Source of the DNA: CAYLOP01 sp964385305
GTDB lineage: Bacteria > Chloroflexota > Anaerolineae > Anaerolineales > E44-bin32
Direction of reading: 5' to 3'
Assembly (NCBI GenBank): GCA_964385305.1
Contig: CAYLOP010000001.1
Span: forward strand, 29,863 to 93,862
DNA length: 64,000 bases
Of this stretch, positions 51,359 through 59,788 are shown piece by piece. The stretch's first letter is position 1, and each line of letters begins with the position of its first letter. The translations under genes were made by a program, and so were the position numbers. The notes below the pieces were generated by a model that ran no database searches, had not been told where the DNA came from, and saw only the letters and a program-made list of their open reading frames with translations.

Positions 51359-51841
51359 ATGCGTAAAGCCAGCTTCGCTCTGGGTATACTCATCTCACTG
51401 CTTATTCTTCTGATCAACGCAGGAACGACCGCGGCTCAAGACGACGGGCCCACGGATGATGAGGTCAACGCGATTGCCAAGCAGTTGTACTGTCCGGTTT
51501 GTGAGAACGTCCCGCTTGATGTCTGTCCCACAGATGCGTGCGAGAACTGGCGCGAGGAGATCCGCCAGAAGCTTGCGGCGGGATGGAGCGAGGATCAGAT
51601 CAAACAGTACTTTGTCGATCAACATGGCTACCAGGTTCTCTCCACACCGCCGCCAGAGGGGCTGAATCTCCTGGTGTACATCCTGCCTCCTGCAGCTTTT
51701 TTGCTGGGCGGCGCAGCGCTCTACCTGGCAGTGCGGCGCTGGCATAAAGCGTACACACTTGAATCTGTCCACGCCCAATCCGTCGATGATGTCGATCCGT
51801 ATATCGCCCGTTTGGAGGAAGAGTTGCGCAAACGAGCATAA
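51359..51841 (+). CDS. ccmH: Cytochrome c maturation protein CcmH
   Basis: A 160-residue membrane thiol protein. The signal is FALGILISLLILLINAGTTAA; the exposed domain has Cys45 and Cys48 in LYCPVC, plus Cys56 and Cys61 in VCPTDACENW. One membrane helix, LLVYILPPAAFLLGGAALYL, ends the domain. Classical CcmH has LRCXXC; here the Arg is Tyr, and a second cysteine pair is unusual. CcmH reduces and presents apocytochrome CXXCH cysteines for heme attachment. Its presence beside a CXXXY-type CcmE is noteworthy because many CXXXY systems lack CcmH. Confidence 0.9.
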   Translation: MRKASFALGILISLLILLINAGTTAAQDDGPTDDEVNAIAKQLYCPVCENVPLDVCPTDACENWREEIRQKLAAGWSEDQIKQYFVDQHGYQVLSTPPPEGLNLLVYILPPAAFLLGGAALYLAVRRWHKAYTLESVHAQSVDDVDPYIARLEEELRKRA

Positions 51842-51905
51842 GCCAGCATCGGAATAACCGGCGGCCGCATACTGTTTTATGGTTGTTTCTAGGTGAGAGG
51901 GGTTT

Positions 51906-52463
51906 ATGGAAGTGCAAAATGAGATGTCAACCGAGGCGCAGCAGGGAAGGCGATGGGGCGTGATCGTAGCCTGGACGGCCGTTATCGGCTTGTTACTCTT
52001 GGTCGGCTTCGGCCTGCTCAGAGCGAATCGTGGTCCCTTGAAGGTAGGCCAGCCAGCACCGGACTTTGTGCTTAACACCTTTGAAGGCTCTGAGATCGAT
52101 ACCACCGACTTGCGCGGACAGGTTGTCGTCATCAATGTGTGGGCTTCGTGGTGTGTGACGTGCGTCGATGAGGCGGAACTCTTGGAGCGTGCCTACCAAA
52201 TGTTCAAGGATCAGGGTGTTGTTTTCCTGGGTGTCGACTGGTCCGACACCGAATCGAAGGCGCTTGCTTACCTGGAGAGGTACGGCATATCCTATCCCAA
52301 CGGTCCCGATCTAAGCCAGCGTGTATATAAAGACTATCGTGTGACAGGGGTTCCCGAGACGTTCATCATCGGACCGGATGGGAACCTTGCAGGGATAAAG
52401 ATCGGCGCATTCTATTTGTTTGAGGAGATCGTCGCCATGGTGGACGCTGCGAGTGCGAAGTGA
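51906..52463 (+). CDS. TlpA/ResA-like thioredoxin, CcmG role
   Basis: A 185-residue membrane-tethered thioredoxin: helix VIVAWTAVIGLLLLVGFGLL, then a TlpA-like fold. The active site is WASWCVTC (Cys83 and Cys86), preceded by GQPAPDFVLNTFEGSEIDT and followed by DYRVTGVPETFIIGPDG, which has the cis-proline. Such proteins (CcmG/ResA) reduce the cysteines of apocytochrome c or CcmH outside the cytoplasm. Position inside the ccm operon supports the CcmG role. WCVTC replaces the more usual WCxPC. Confidence 0.9.
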   Translation: MEVQNEMSTEAQQGRRWGVIVAWTAVIGLLLLVGFGLLRANRGPLKVGQPAPDFVLNTFEGSEIDTTDLRGQVVVINVWASWCVTCVDEAELLERAYQMFKDQGVVFLGVDWSDTESKALAYLERYGISYPNGPDLSQRVYKDYRVTGVPETFIIGPDGNLAGIKIGAFYLFEEIVAMVDAASAK

Positions 52464-52509
52464 GGACATACCACGGGCGAAGCTCGATTATTGTATGTAG
52501 GAGTGTGGG

Positions 52510-52977
52510 ATGGACATCGTTTCACTGCTGATCATTCTTGCGCTAGCTTTGATTGCTGGCGCCTATATTGCCAACCCCCTCCTCAGTCAGAGCCGGATGG
52601 CTATGGCGCCAGGGGATCGCCGCCTCTCCTCCCTCCAAGCGGAGCGGGATCGCGTACTGAAATCCTTGGAAGAATTGGACATGGATCATGCCATGGGGAA
52701 GATCGATGGGGAGGATTACCGGGACCGGCGGATGGAATTGCTCGCGCAGGGAGCAGGAGCCCTTCGGGCGCTCGATGAACTACAGGCTGAAGAAGCAGAA
52801 TCTGCTCCGGCTGAGGACCTTGACGCAGTGTTAGAGGCAGAAATTGCCATGCTTCGCTCTACAGCGCGACATTCACCAATGGAGACGTGTCCGCGTTGTG
52901 GGGAAAATGTCGGGGAAGGGGACGTGATCTGTGCGCGGTGTGGCGAACCCCTGCGCCCTGAGGGGGATGAAACGTGA
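52510..52977 (+). CDS. Ccm-associated membrane protein with zinc ribbon (CcmI-like place)
   Basis: A 155-residue protein: N-terminal membrane helix (MDIVSLLIILALALIAGAYI), a helical region LKSLEELDMDHAMGKIDGEDY that resembles the start of CcmI, an acidic linker and a C-terminal double zinc knuckle CPRCGENVGEGDVICARCG. CcmI chaperones apocytochromes toward CcmFH; this protein lacks the TPR domain, so the relation is only suggested by position and the helical segment. A related helical segment recurs at the end of the next gene's product. Its stop overlaps the next start by four bases. Confidence 0.78.
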   Translation: MDIVSLLIILALALIAGAYIANPLLSQSRMAMAPGDRRLSSLQAERDRVLKSLEELDMDHAMGKIDGEDYRDRRMELLAQGAGALRALDELQAEEAESAPAEDLDAVLEAEIAMLRSTARHSPMETCPRCGENVGEGDVICARCGEPLRPEGDET

Positions 52978-54242
52978 AAAGGGTTGTAACGCTGCTTCTC
53001 TTTTCTACGATGTTCATCGCTGGCTGTTCGCTGGCGGGCGATGTTACGCCGCCACCGAGCCTGGCCACAGCGCAAGCAACTCAACCGATGCAGCCAAGAG
53101 AGACTCAAGTTCCTCAACCAACAACCGCGTCGGATTCTCTCTCCGGAGAAGCGCCCGCCTCAAGCCCCGATGAAGCCGAGGATCGCCCATCGCTTGGGGT
53201 GCTGAACGTCCAGGTCGTGAACGGTACGATCGGCGCAGCGGTGCCAAGCGGGTTGGAGGCTAAGCTCGTTGTGATAGATGGCGAAGCGGTGTCGTTCGGT
53301 GAGACAACGGTCTTGGACGAGGGCGGGCGGTTTTCTTTTGAGGATGTAAATCTTCTTCCTGAACGTGTGTATGGCGTTGTCGTTGATCACCAGGGCGTTC
53401 AATACTTCTCGGATGTGACCCACCTGAGCGAGGTTCAACCCGTCGCGGAGGTACCTGTGGTGATTTACGAGACAACCACAGACACAACGCGGATTGCTGC
53501 GGAGCGTTTGCATATCCTTTTCACCACGTCTGCAGAGGGCCAGATCGATGTGACTGAACTGTGGGTGCTTTCGAACCTGGGCGACCGCACCGTTGCTTTT
53601 CCGGATCCGCAACGTGGTCTTGAGATTCCATTGCCGGATGGTTTCTCTAACCTGAGCTTCGCAGCAGACACAGCCATGATGAGCCGCTATGTGATGACGG
53701 AGCAGGGATTTGCCGATCTCACGCCTTTGAGGCCAGACGAGGGGTCGCAGGTTGTCTTCAGTTTCACGTTGCCGTATTCGCAGCACCTTGAGTTCAAGCA
53801 AAATTTAGGTATTAAGGTGAAAGCGATTGTGATTCTCATTCCAGAGGGTGCTCCAAGTGTGAGCGCTACCGGTCTACAAGACCTTGGAGTTCAGGAAATG
53901 GGGGGGATGCGTCTGCACAATTACAGTTTAGGATCCTTCGCAGCAGGGGATGTCCTCGAGTTGAGAATGTCGGAGAGATCGCTCTTGTTGCTTTATGGGC
54001 TGGTCGTTTTGCTAGCCGTGGGGATTGCTGTTGCCTTCTGGTGGTTCGGTACGAGGCGAGCAAAGCGGTCTCTGGCGGGTCTGCACATTGGTGGCCCGGT
54101 CGATCGGCAATCCGTTATTGAAGCGATCGCAGCCTTGGATGATGCGTATGCGGTGGGACAAATCTCCGATGAAGACTATCGGAAAAAGCGCGATGCCCTC
54201 AAAGCCGAAGCATTGCGAATGACGCGGGGACTGGATGATTGA
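52974..54242 (+). CDS. Ccm-operon lipoprotein of unknown function
   Basis: A 422-residue predicted lipoprotein (signal RVVTLLLFSTMFIAGC). After a Thr/Pro-rich linker come beta-rich extracytoplasmic domains; one reads LNVQVVNGTIGAAVPSGLEA like a carboxypeptidase-regulatory fold, followed by LHILFTTSAEGQIDVTELW. One membrane helix (LLLYGLVVLLAVGIAVAFWW) and a cytoplasmic tail end it. The tail's IEAIAALDDAYAVGQISDED is like the helical module of the preceding protein and of SHOCT-type tails. The start is a GTG with GAGGGGG upstream. Gene overlaps on both sides tie it to the operon; a role in cytochrome assembly is inferred. Confidence 0.78.
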   Translation: MKRVVTLLLFSTMFIAGCSLAGDVTPPPSLATAQATQPMQPRETQVPQPTTASDSLSGEAPASSPDEAEDRPSLGVLNVQVVNGTIGAAVPSGLEAKLVVIDGEAVSFGETTVLDEGGRFSFEDVNLLPERVYGVVVDHQGVQYFSDVTHLSEVQPVAEVPVVIYETTTDTTRIAAERLHILFTTSAEGQIDVTELWVLSNLGDRTVAFPDPQRGLEIPLPDGFSNLSFAADTAMMSRYVMTEQGFADLTPLRPDEGSQVVFSFTLPYSQHLEFKQNLGIKVKAIVILIPEGAPSVSATGLQDLGVQEMGGMRLHNYSLGSFAAGDVLELRMSERSLLLLYGLVVLLAVGIAVAFWWFGTRRAKRSLAGLHIGGPVDRQSVIEAIAALDDAYAVGQISDEDYRKKRDALKAEALRMTRGLDD

Positions 54243-54933
54243 AGTACGCGGTCTAGTCAAGCATTTTGGTCTGAAACCGGTCCTGCGCGGTGTGGATTTC
54301 AGCGTGGCGCGGGGGGAATTCGTGGCCATGGTGGGGCCGAACGGCGCGGGTAAAACAACCTTCCTGCGCATTCTCGCCTCGCTGTTAAAACCAAATATGG
54401 GAGAAGTGCGGGTGGCAGGTTATATTTTGCCAACGCAGGCCAGCGCAGTTCGACGGCGACTAGGCGTGGTTTCTCATCAACCCTTGCTCTATGGTGATCT
54501 GACGGCAGCGGAAAACTTACGTTTCTATGGTCGTATGTATAGCCTCGATGATCTTAATTCTCGTATCGAACAGGTGCTAGAGATGGTGGGACTTCTCACC
54601 AGAAAGCGCGATCTCGTCCGCCAGTATTCCCGAGGGATGCAGCAAAGGTTGGCGATTGGCCGAGCCATGCTACATGATCCCGATCTGCTGCTCTTCGACG
54701 AACCACATACGGGACTTGACCAAGATGCGGCCGAGATGTTGGATGGTTTGCTCACCGAGGTTGCGGCGCGCGGAAAAACCATCGTGATGACGTCCCATGA
54801 CCTTTCGCGAGCATCCGCTCTGGGTGACCGGGTCGATGTGCTATCGAAGGGGGTGATCGTTGCTTCCATATCGCGTGATGCCGCCGATGATTTCGAGCTG
54901 GCACGGCTTTATCGTGAGGTGACGCATGCCTGA
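54235..54933 (+). CDS. ccmA: Heme exporter ATP-binding protein CcmA
   Basis: A 232-residue ABC ATPase. Walker A is GPNGAGKTT, the signature is YSRGMQQRLAIGRAM, Walker B is LLLFDEPHTGLD and the switch histidine lies in VMTSHDLSRA. With CcmB it releases holo-CcmE from CcmCDE. Identity as CcmA, not another ABC ATPase, rests on the following ccmB and ccmC. It overlaps the lipoprotein gene and ccmB by eight bases each. Confidence 0.93.
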   Translation: MIEVRGLVKHFGLKPVLRGVDFSVARGEFVAMVGPNGAGKTTFLRILASLLKPNMGEVRVAGYILPTQASAVRRRLGVVSHQPLLYGDLTAAENLRFYGRMYSLDDLNSRIEQVLEMVGLLTRKRDLVRQYSRGMQQRLAIGRAMLHDPDLLLFDEPHTGLDQDAAEMLDGLLTEVAARGKTIVMTSHDLSRASALGDRVDVLSKGVIVASISRDAADDFELARLYREVTHA

Positions 54934-55663
54934 AACCTCGTCGGTAGGTGCGTCCAAGCAAAAGGCGGCAGATGGATGGGGAAGCCATGTGATGGCCTAC
55001 TTACGCGTCATCCATGCGATTGTTTGGAAGGATGTGGCGGCGGAGCTGCGCAGCCGGGAATTATTGAGTGCCATGCTGGTTTTCGCGTTGCTGGTCATTC
55101 TGATCTTTAACTTTGCGCTTGAACTGGATATCCGAACACGTGAGAGCCTGACCACAGGCGTGTTGTGGGTCACATTCGCCTTTGCAGGCACGCTGGGGCT
55201 CAATCGTTCGATGGCCATCGAAAAAGATCGGGGCTGTCTTGATGGCCTGCTGCTCGTGCCGGTGGAACGCAGCGCGTTGTATTTTGGAAAAGCGCTCGGC
55301 AACTTACTCTTTATGCTGATTGTGGAGGCGATCGTCCTTCCGGTCTATAGCGCGCTATACAATGTCAATCTTTTCCGCCCGGGTTTGCTGCTCGTGATTC
55401 TCTTGGGTTCGGTTGGATATGTCGCAGTGGGAACGCTCCTGTCTGCCATGGCGGTCCAAGCGCGCACACGGGATATACTCCTACCTATTTTGCTTTTCCC
55501 GGTGGTTTTACCTGTCCTGGTGGCTGCCTTAAAAGCAAGCAATGGATTTCTACAGGGTTTTGAAATGACCGAGATTGTGCCCTGGCTCAATCTTCTACTC
55601 GTCTATGATGTCATTTTTATTGCGGTTTCCTTCATGGTGTTTGAGTTCGTCGTAGAGGAATAA
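54926..55663 (+). CDS. ccmB: Heme exporter membrane protein CcmB
   Basis: A 245-residue polytopic protein with six membrane segments. Family landmarks are VWKDVAAELRSRELLSAML near the N-terminus, the LWVTFAFAGTLGLNRS helix and ERSALYFGKALGNLLFML. It forms the membrane part of CcmAB. It starts within ccmA. The extra hydrophilic N-terminus of about 25 residues, before the first conserved region, is slightly longer than usual. Confidence 0.92.
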   Translation: MPETSSVGASKQKAADGWGSHVMAYLRVIHAIVWKDVAAELRSRELLSAMLVFALLVILIFNFALELDIRTRESLTTGVLWVTFAFAGTLGLNRSMAIEKDRGCLDGLLLVPVERSALYFGKALGNLLFMLIVEAIVLPVYSALYNVNLFRPGLLLVILLGSVGYVAVGTLLSAMAVQARTRDILLPILLFPVVLPVLVAALKASNGFLQGFEMTEIVPWLNLLLVYDVIFIAVSFMVFEFVVEE

Positions 55664-55743
55664 CAGCGTAGCGTGCGATGCCAAGCTAGTAATCGCCGCT
55701 TGAGCGAGCATACATCTGGGATGAGTTTATGGAGAGGGGATCA

Positions 55744-56445
55744 ATGGAAAGAATGCCAACGGCATTAAAAGTCCTCAACTGGTTGACAGGGGCACTGTTT
55801 GCAGTGGCGCTGTACATGGTTCTCTTCTACGCGCCGCGCGAGGTGGTCATGGGAGATGTGCAGCGCGTTTTCTATTTCCATGTTGCTGCGGGCTGGGTTG
55901 GTGCACTGGCTTTTCTCGTCACAGCGGTTGCTGGTGGGATCTATTTGACAACCAAGGCTCGGCGCTGGGATCTGCTCGCGCTGGCCTCTGCGGAGATCGG
56001 TGTTGTCTTTACCCTCATCAATATCGTGAGCGGATCGATTTGGGCTAGGCCGATCTGGAATACTTGGTGGACATGGGATCCACGCCTCGTGACGGCCACC
56101 GTGATGGAGTTGGTTTACATTGCCTATCTTATGCTCCGGCAAGGTATTGAGGACCCCGATCGGCGCGCACGCTTCGGCGCTGTCTACGGCATCATCGGAT
56201 TTCTCAGTGTACCTCTGACCTTTCTCAGCATCCGCATTTTTAGGACCATCCACCCAGTGGTCATTGGCAGCAACGATCCCACGGCTCAAGGCACCTTCGA
56301 TATGAGCCCCCGGATGCGGTCGGCATTCTTCTTCAGCCTGATCACCTTCACGTTTATCTATGGGACGCTTCTCTGGCACCGTGTCCGCTTACAGCAGTTG
56401 ATGGAGAAGGTTGAACGCTGGAAAATGAAAGTTTTATCCACATGA
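55744..56445 (+). CDS. ccmC: Heme-handling protein CcmC
   Basis: A 233-residue polytopic protein that loads heme onto CcmE. The tryptophan-rich motif is WARPIWNTWWTWDPRLVTA, and flanking histidine regions are YFHVAAGWVGALAFLV and RTIHPVVIGSND. Six membrane helices are evident. The ATG at 55744 follows GAGAGGGG; 55729 is an alternative start five codons upstream. Eighty bases separate it from ccmB. Confidence 0.93.
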   Translation: MERMPTALKVLNWLTGALFAVALYMVLFYAPREVVMGDVQRVFYFHVAAGWVGALAFLVTAVAGGIYLTTKARRWDLLALASAEIGVVFTLINIVSGSIWARPIWNTWWTWDPRLVTATVMELVYIAYLMLRQGIEDPDRRARFGAVYGIIGFLSVPLTFLSIRIFRTIHPVVIGSNDPTAQGTFDMSPRMRSAFFFSLITFTFIYGTLLWHRVRLQQLMEKVERWKMKVLST

Positions 56446-56496
56446 GTCGCCGTTGGGCTCGGGTGGATAGGCAGGATTGAAAGGGAGTGTATTTCG

Positions 56497-56658
56497 ATGT
56501 TTATACAAGCAGCGACGGCTGATACGTTTGAATTCATGATCTATGGGTTTGTTGTGATCCTGGGCACCATAGCGATCTTTATTGCGAGCCTCATCGTCCG
56601 CTTTAGAAATTTTGCCAGAGACATCCATATACTGGAGGAAATAGCGTCAGAGGAGTGA
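56497..56658 (+). CDS. CcmD-like small membrane protein
   Basis: A 53-residue ORF with AAGGGAG nine bases before its ATG. It begins MFIQAATADTFEFMIYGFVV, has one membrane helix (FVVILGTIAIFIASLIVRF) and a charged tail ending EEIASEE. Position directly after ccmC, and a single membrane span with a short acidic cytoplasmic end, match CcmD, which bridges CcmC and CcmE and helps release heme-loaded CcmE. CcmD sequences are too short and variable for certainty. It is the last gene of the operon. Confidence 0.72.
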   Translation: MFIQAATADTFEFMIYGFVVILGTIAIFIASLIVRFRNFARDIHILEEIASEE

Positions 56659-56822
56659 CAGGATCGTCTCATGAAGGGGTCATTGGCAAGCAGGTTTTTC
56701 GTTCTCGGGGGATCAGGAACTCAGCGGAATGGCTGCTTCCAGCAAGGCAATTTTTAAGGTTGTTGTCACGTGTTATCGGGAGTCTTTTCGTTCTCTTGAA
56801 TATGCAAGATGATCGCGCCGTA

Positions 56823-57737
56823 TTAAAACCCCTGGATGAGTACAAGCGCCATAGAACTGAGTAAATAGAGCGAGGCATATTTAAACAAACCGAAGTTCAT
56901 GCGGTTGGAGGGACGTTTCAAACTCCATAGCGAGAGGGTTATCAAACCGACGCTGAGGACGCCTAGAACGCCAAGGTAACCCATCGCGAGGCCGATGGCG
57001 ATGGTCGCAGCTGTCATCGTAATGGCGACTGCGATGCTTGAGATGGCGATGATGATTCGTGTTGTGGCAAGCCCATAGCGAGAGGGGAAGATGGGGATGC
57101 CCGCTCTGCGATAGTCGTCTTCATGGCGTATGGAGAAAGTCATGATGTGGGTGGGGATCCAAAACAACACAGCAGCCGCGAGAAGAATCCCAATCAGATC
57201 GATCCGTCCAGTCGCAAGCGTTCGCCCAGCCAAGACGGGCATACCTCCAGCCATGCCGCCCCATAAGATCGACCATGCCGTTCGTCGCTTAAGCCAGAGT
57301 GTGTAGATGACAAAGTCGAAGAAGAGCCCTGCAGCGACGATCACACCGTAAAGAGGGTAGAGGGCGATTGATATACCCACACCTAACAACACGAAGATCA
57401 ACCCAACGATCAAGACGCTCCGCTCGCTCACCAGATGGCGAGGGAGCGGTCGTGTGCATGTGCGGGACATCATGGCGTCAATATCCCGGTCGTACCACAT
57501 GTTCAGCATGGTCGTGCCGCTGATCGCTAAGAAGAGGCTCCCACCCAGCACGGCAAGCGTATCCCATGTAAGGATGGGACAACGCGCGCTGCTGTAGCCG
57601 GCCAACCCAGTAAGCAGCAGCAATCCACTTTGAAGGCTTTTGATCAATGACCAATAGGCGCGCAGCGTGGTGAAGGCTTGTTTGACCTTAGCGGACAGCG
57701 TTTTTCGTTGGTTAGCAATCGGGCGAGGCGCGCTCAT
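56823..57737 (-). CDS. ctaB: Protoheme IX farnesyltransferase (heme O synthase)
   Basis: A 304-residue UbiA-type membrane prenyltransferase that adds a farnesyl group to heme b to make heme O for terminal oxidases. The two aspartate motifs are NMWYDRDIDAMMSRTCTRP and HEDDYRRAGIPIFPSRYG; about eight to nine membrane helices follow the usual pattern. An open frame runs further upstream to 58007 but only the ATG at 57737 gives a normal length. It is convergent with the ccm operon, linking heme O and cytochrome c supply. Confidence 0.9.
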   Translation of the reverse strand: MSAPRPIANQRKTLSAKVKQAFTTLRAYWSLIKSLQSGLLLLTGLAGYSSARCPILTWDTLAVLGGSLFLAISGTTMLNMWYDRDIDAMMSRTCTRPLPRHLVSERSVLIVGLIFVLLGVGISIALYPLYGVIVAAGLFFDFVIYTLWLKRRTAWSILWGGMAGGMPVLAGRTLATGRIDLIGILLAAAVLFWIPTHIMTFSIRHEDDYRRAGIPIFPSRYGLATTRIIIAISSIAVAITMTAATIAIGLAMGYLGVLGVLSVGLITLSLWSLKRPSNRMNFGLFKYASLYLLSSMALVLIQGF

Positions 57738-58010
57738 GTTTTTTCTATTTTGCCAGATCATCCTCAAAGAAACGACGGGAGGTTTTAGAAATCGAAATCG
57801 GCCGGCGAACGTCTCGGAAGTATCATACCAGATTCTATGTTGACATAACCCACCGATCGGGCATCGTTCAAGAATGCGTTCCTGCGTATGAAACCCTTTG
57901 AGCAGTGAGCATCTTTGCTGGATGTTATGGTGAAGATGTGAAAAATGCCCGGTATCTGACACCGGATATTTCAATTCACGATGCCAAACTTCGCAGGTTC
58001 GCGTCAAACA

Positions 58011-58631
58011 TCAACTTGAAAGCAGGCGCTCTAGCTCTTGGCGCGAATGGGTTTCGACCTCTTCATGCAAGCTATTACCGTGGGAGTCCATCGTAACGAC
58101 GACCGGGAATTCTTGCACTTCGATCACCCACATGGCTTCGGGTACGCCGAAGTTGAGCTTATGGACGGTGACAACACGCTGGACGGATTGGGCGATAAGG
58201 GAAGCTGCACCTCCGATGGCGTGCAGGTAGACGCCTGGCACTTCATGGCACGCGGCCAGCGTCTGGGCGCCCATGCCGCCTTTACCGATCACGGCTTTGA
58301 GGTTGAAGTGGTGCATCACCTCGCCCTGATAGGGTTCTTCGCGGATGCTCGTGGTCGGGCCGGCGGCGACGAAGCGGTAATCCCCAGTGTCTAACCCGGC
58401 GACAACCGGACCGCAGTGGTAGATAGCGCCTCCTTGAAGAATGGGTTTGATGGCGTCGTAAACCTCGCGGTCATCTCCGTCAGGGGAACGCGTCTTGCGG
58501 ATAAACGTATCAATCATCCACTTATGGACGGCATCACGACCCGTGATCATGGTGCCTGAGAGCGATACTGGATCGCCGACCTTGAGCTGACGGATTTCAT
58601 CATCCGGTATGGGAATAGTGAGGTTGCGCAT
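58011..58631 (-). CDS. Class I fumarate hydratase, beta subunit
   Basis: A 206-residue C-terminal (beta) subunit of an iron-sulfur hydro-lyase. Landmarks are GDPVSLSGTMITGRDAVHKW, AIYHCGPVVAG, AAGPTTSIREEPYQGEVMHH and VIGKGGMG. With the alpha subunit encoded nine bases upstream it interconverts fumarate and malate. A tartrate dehydratase specificity cannot be excluded by sequence alone. AGGAGAG precedes the ATG. Confidence 0.92.
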   Translation of the reverse strand: MRNLTIPIPDDEIRQLKVGDPVSLSGTMITGRDAVHKWMIDTFIRKTRSPDGDDREVYDAIKPILQGGAIYHCGPVVAGLDTGDYRFVAAGPTTSIREEPYQGEVMHHFNLKAVIGKGGMGAQTLAACHEVPGVYLHAIGGAASLIAQSVQRVVTVHKLNFGVPEAMWVIEVQEFPVVVTMDSHGNSLHEEVETHSRQELERLLSS

Positions 58632-58640
58632 GGGGCTCTC

Positions 58641-59513
58641 CTACTCGTATGTCACTTCGTCACCGCGGATTGTCATCCGGCGGCGGCGATGCGCCCAACA
58701 CATATAGGATACGGAGACAAAAAAGCTGGCAGGAAGGCGGTGCATCCCTTTGATCTTGACGCCAAAGACGGTTGTCTCACCGCCAAATCCCATCGGACCG
58801 ATCCCCAACTGATTGGCCTCGTCCATCAGGCGCTCTTCCAATTGTGCCAGAGCGGGGTCCGGATTCACGTCCGACATGGTACGGAAGAGCGTTTCCTTCG
58901 AGCCATAATAGGAGGAGCCGCGGTCGCCGCCAATGGCCACCCCCAACACGCCCGGAGCACAGCCCTTGCCTTGCGCCTGGTACACGGCGTCCAACACGAC
59001 CTTGCGCACGCCCTCCAGGTCGCGCCCTGCGCCGAGGCGCCTGTCTGGGAGCGAGTATTGTACGCCAACGTTCTCGCATCCCCCGCCTTTGAGGATTAAA
59101 TCGACGATTAAGGTGTCCCCGGGCGTTTCTGTAAAATGGATTGTCGGAAAGGCTTCATCCCCCAAGTTATTGCCGCTATTCATGCCGCTTATTGCGTCAA
59201 CTGCATTGGGCCGCAGGTAAGCACGCGCAGTGGCTTCAGCAACAGCGGCGCGGATTTGATCGCGCAGGGCGTTCGTGCTCCAGCCCTCCGGATATTGCAC
59301 ATAGAAGATAGGAGTGCCGGTGTCCTGGCAAATGGGCGTCGAATTTTCGCGCGCCATGGCGACGTTTTGCAAGACGGTCTCGAGGGCGCCTTTGGCGGCC
59401 GAACCTGATGCCTCCCGGTCTCGAGCTACCGTAAGCGCTGCTTCGACATCGGGAGAGAGATCTGTGGCGGTGAGGCGCACCAACTCGAGGAACTTCTCGG
59501 TAAGATCACGCAT
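58641..59513 (-). CDS. Class I fumarate hydratase, alpha subunit
   Basis: A 290-residue catalytic subunit of an oxygen-sensitive 4Fe-4S hydro-lyase. Three cysteine segments suit the cluster: STPICQDTGTPIFYV, LKGGGCENVGVQYSLPD and GKGCAPGVLGVAIGGDR. The C-terminal LGIGPMGFGGETTVFGVK is also conserved. The ATG follows TTGGAGGTAG. It is the first gene of the fum pair; the citrate cycle context fits respiratory metabolism shown by the cytochrome genes. Confidence 0.93.
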   Translation of the reverse strand: MRDLTEKFLELVRLTATDLSPDVEAALTVARDREASGSAAKGALETVLQNVAMARENSTPICQDTGTPIFYVQYPEGWSTNALRDQIRAAVAEATARAYLRPNAVDAISGMNSGNNLGDEAFPTIHFTETPGDTLIVDLILKGGGCENVGVQYSLPDRRLGAGRDLEGVRKVVLDAVYQAQGKGCAPGVLGVAIGGDRGSSYYGSKETLFRTMSDVNPDPALAQLEERLMDEANQLGIGPMGFGGETTVFGVKIKGMHRLPASFFVSVSYMCWAHRRRRMTIRGDEVTYE

Positions 59514-59788
59514 AATCTACCTCCAAGCTATTGAACTGCGAGTGCAATGCGAGAGGGTGGAAAAGGACAGTCGTGCTACCTCCATGTATTTTGACGTGAA
59601 ACAGGCCGCTCCTGAAGTGATGAAAAGCGCTTCTTGGGCTGTCTTGTATCTTAGTTAACAAGGGGACCATCGAATGGGGAATGATGGAAACCTTAATGGC
59701 GTAATCTTTTCACCGGGAGTTCCTACCGCAGCGTCACGGAGATGGTGGGGTGATGACGATGCGGCGGTCGCCTCGGTGGCTGGAAGTT

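Noticed and set aside
57738..58007. 90-residue N-terminal extension of ctaB.
   Set aside because: It has no family likeness, is hydrophilic and Cys/His-rich, and makes the protein much longer than other heme O synthases; the ATG at 57737 is preferred.
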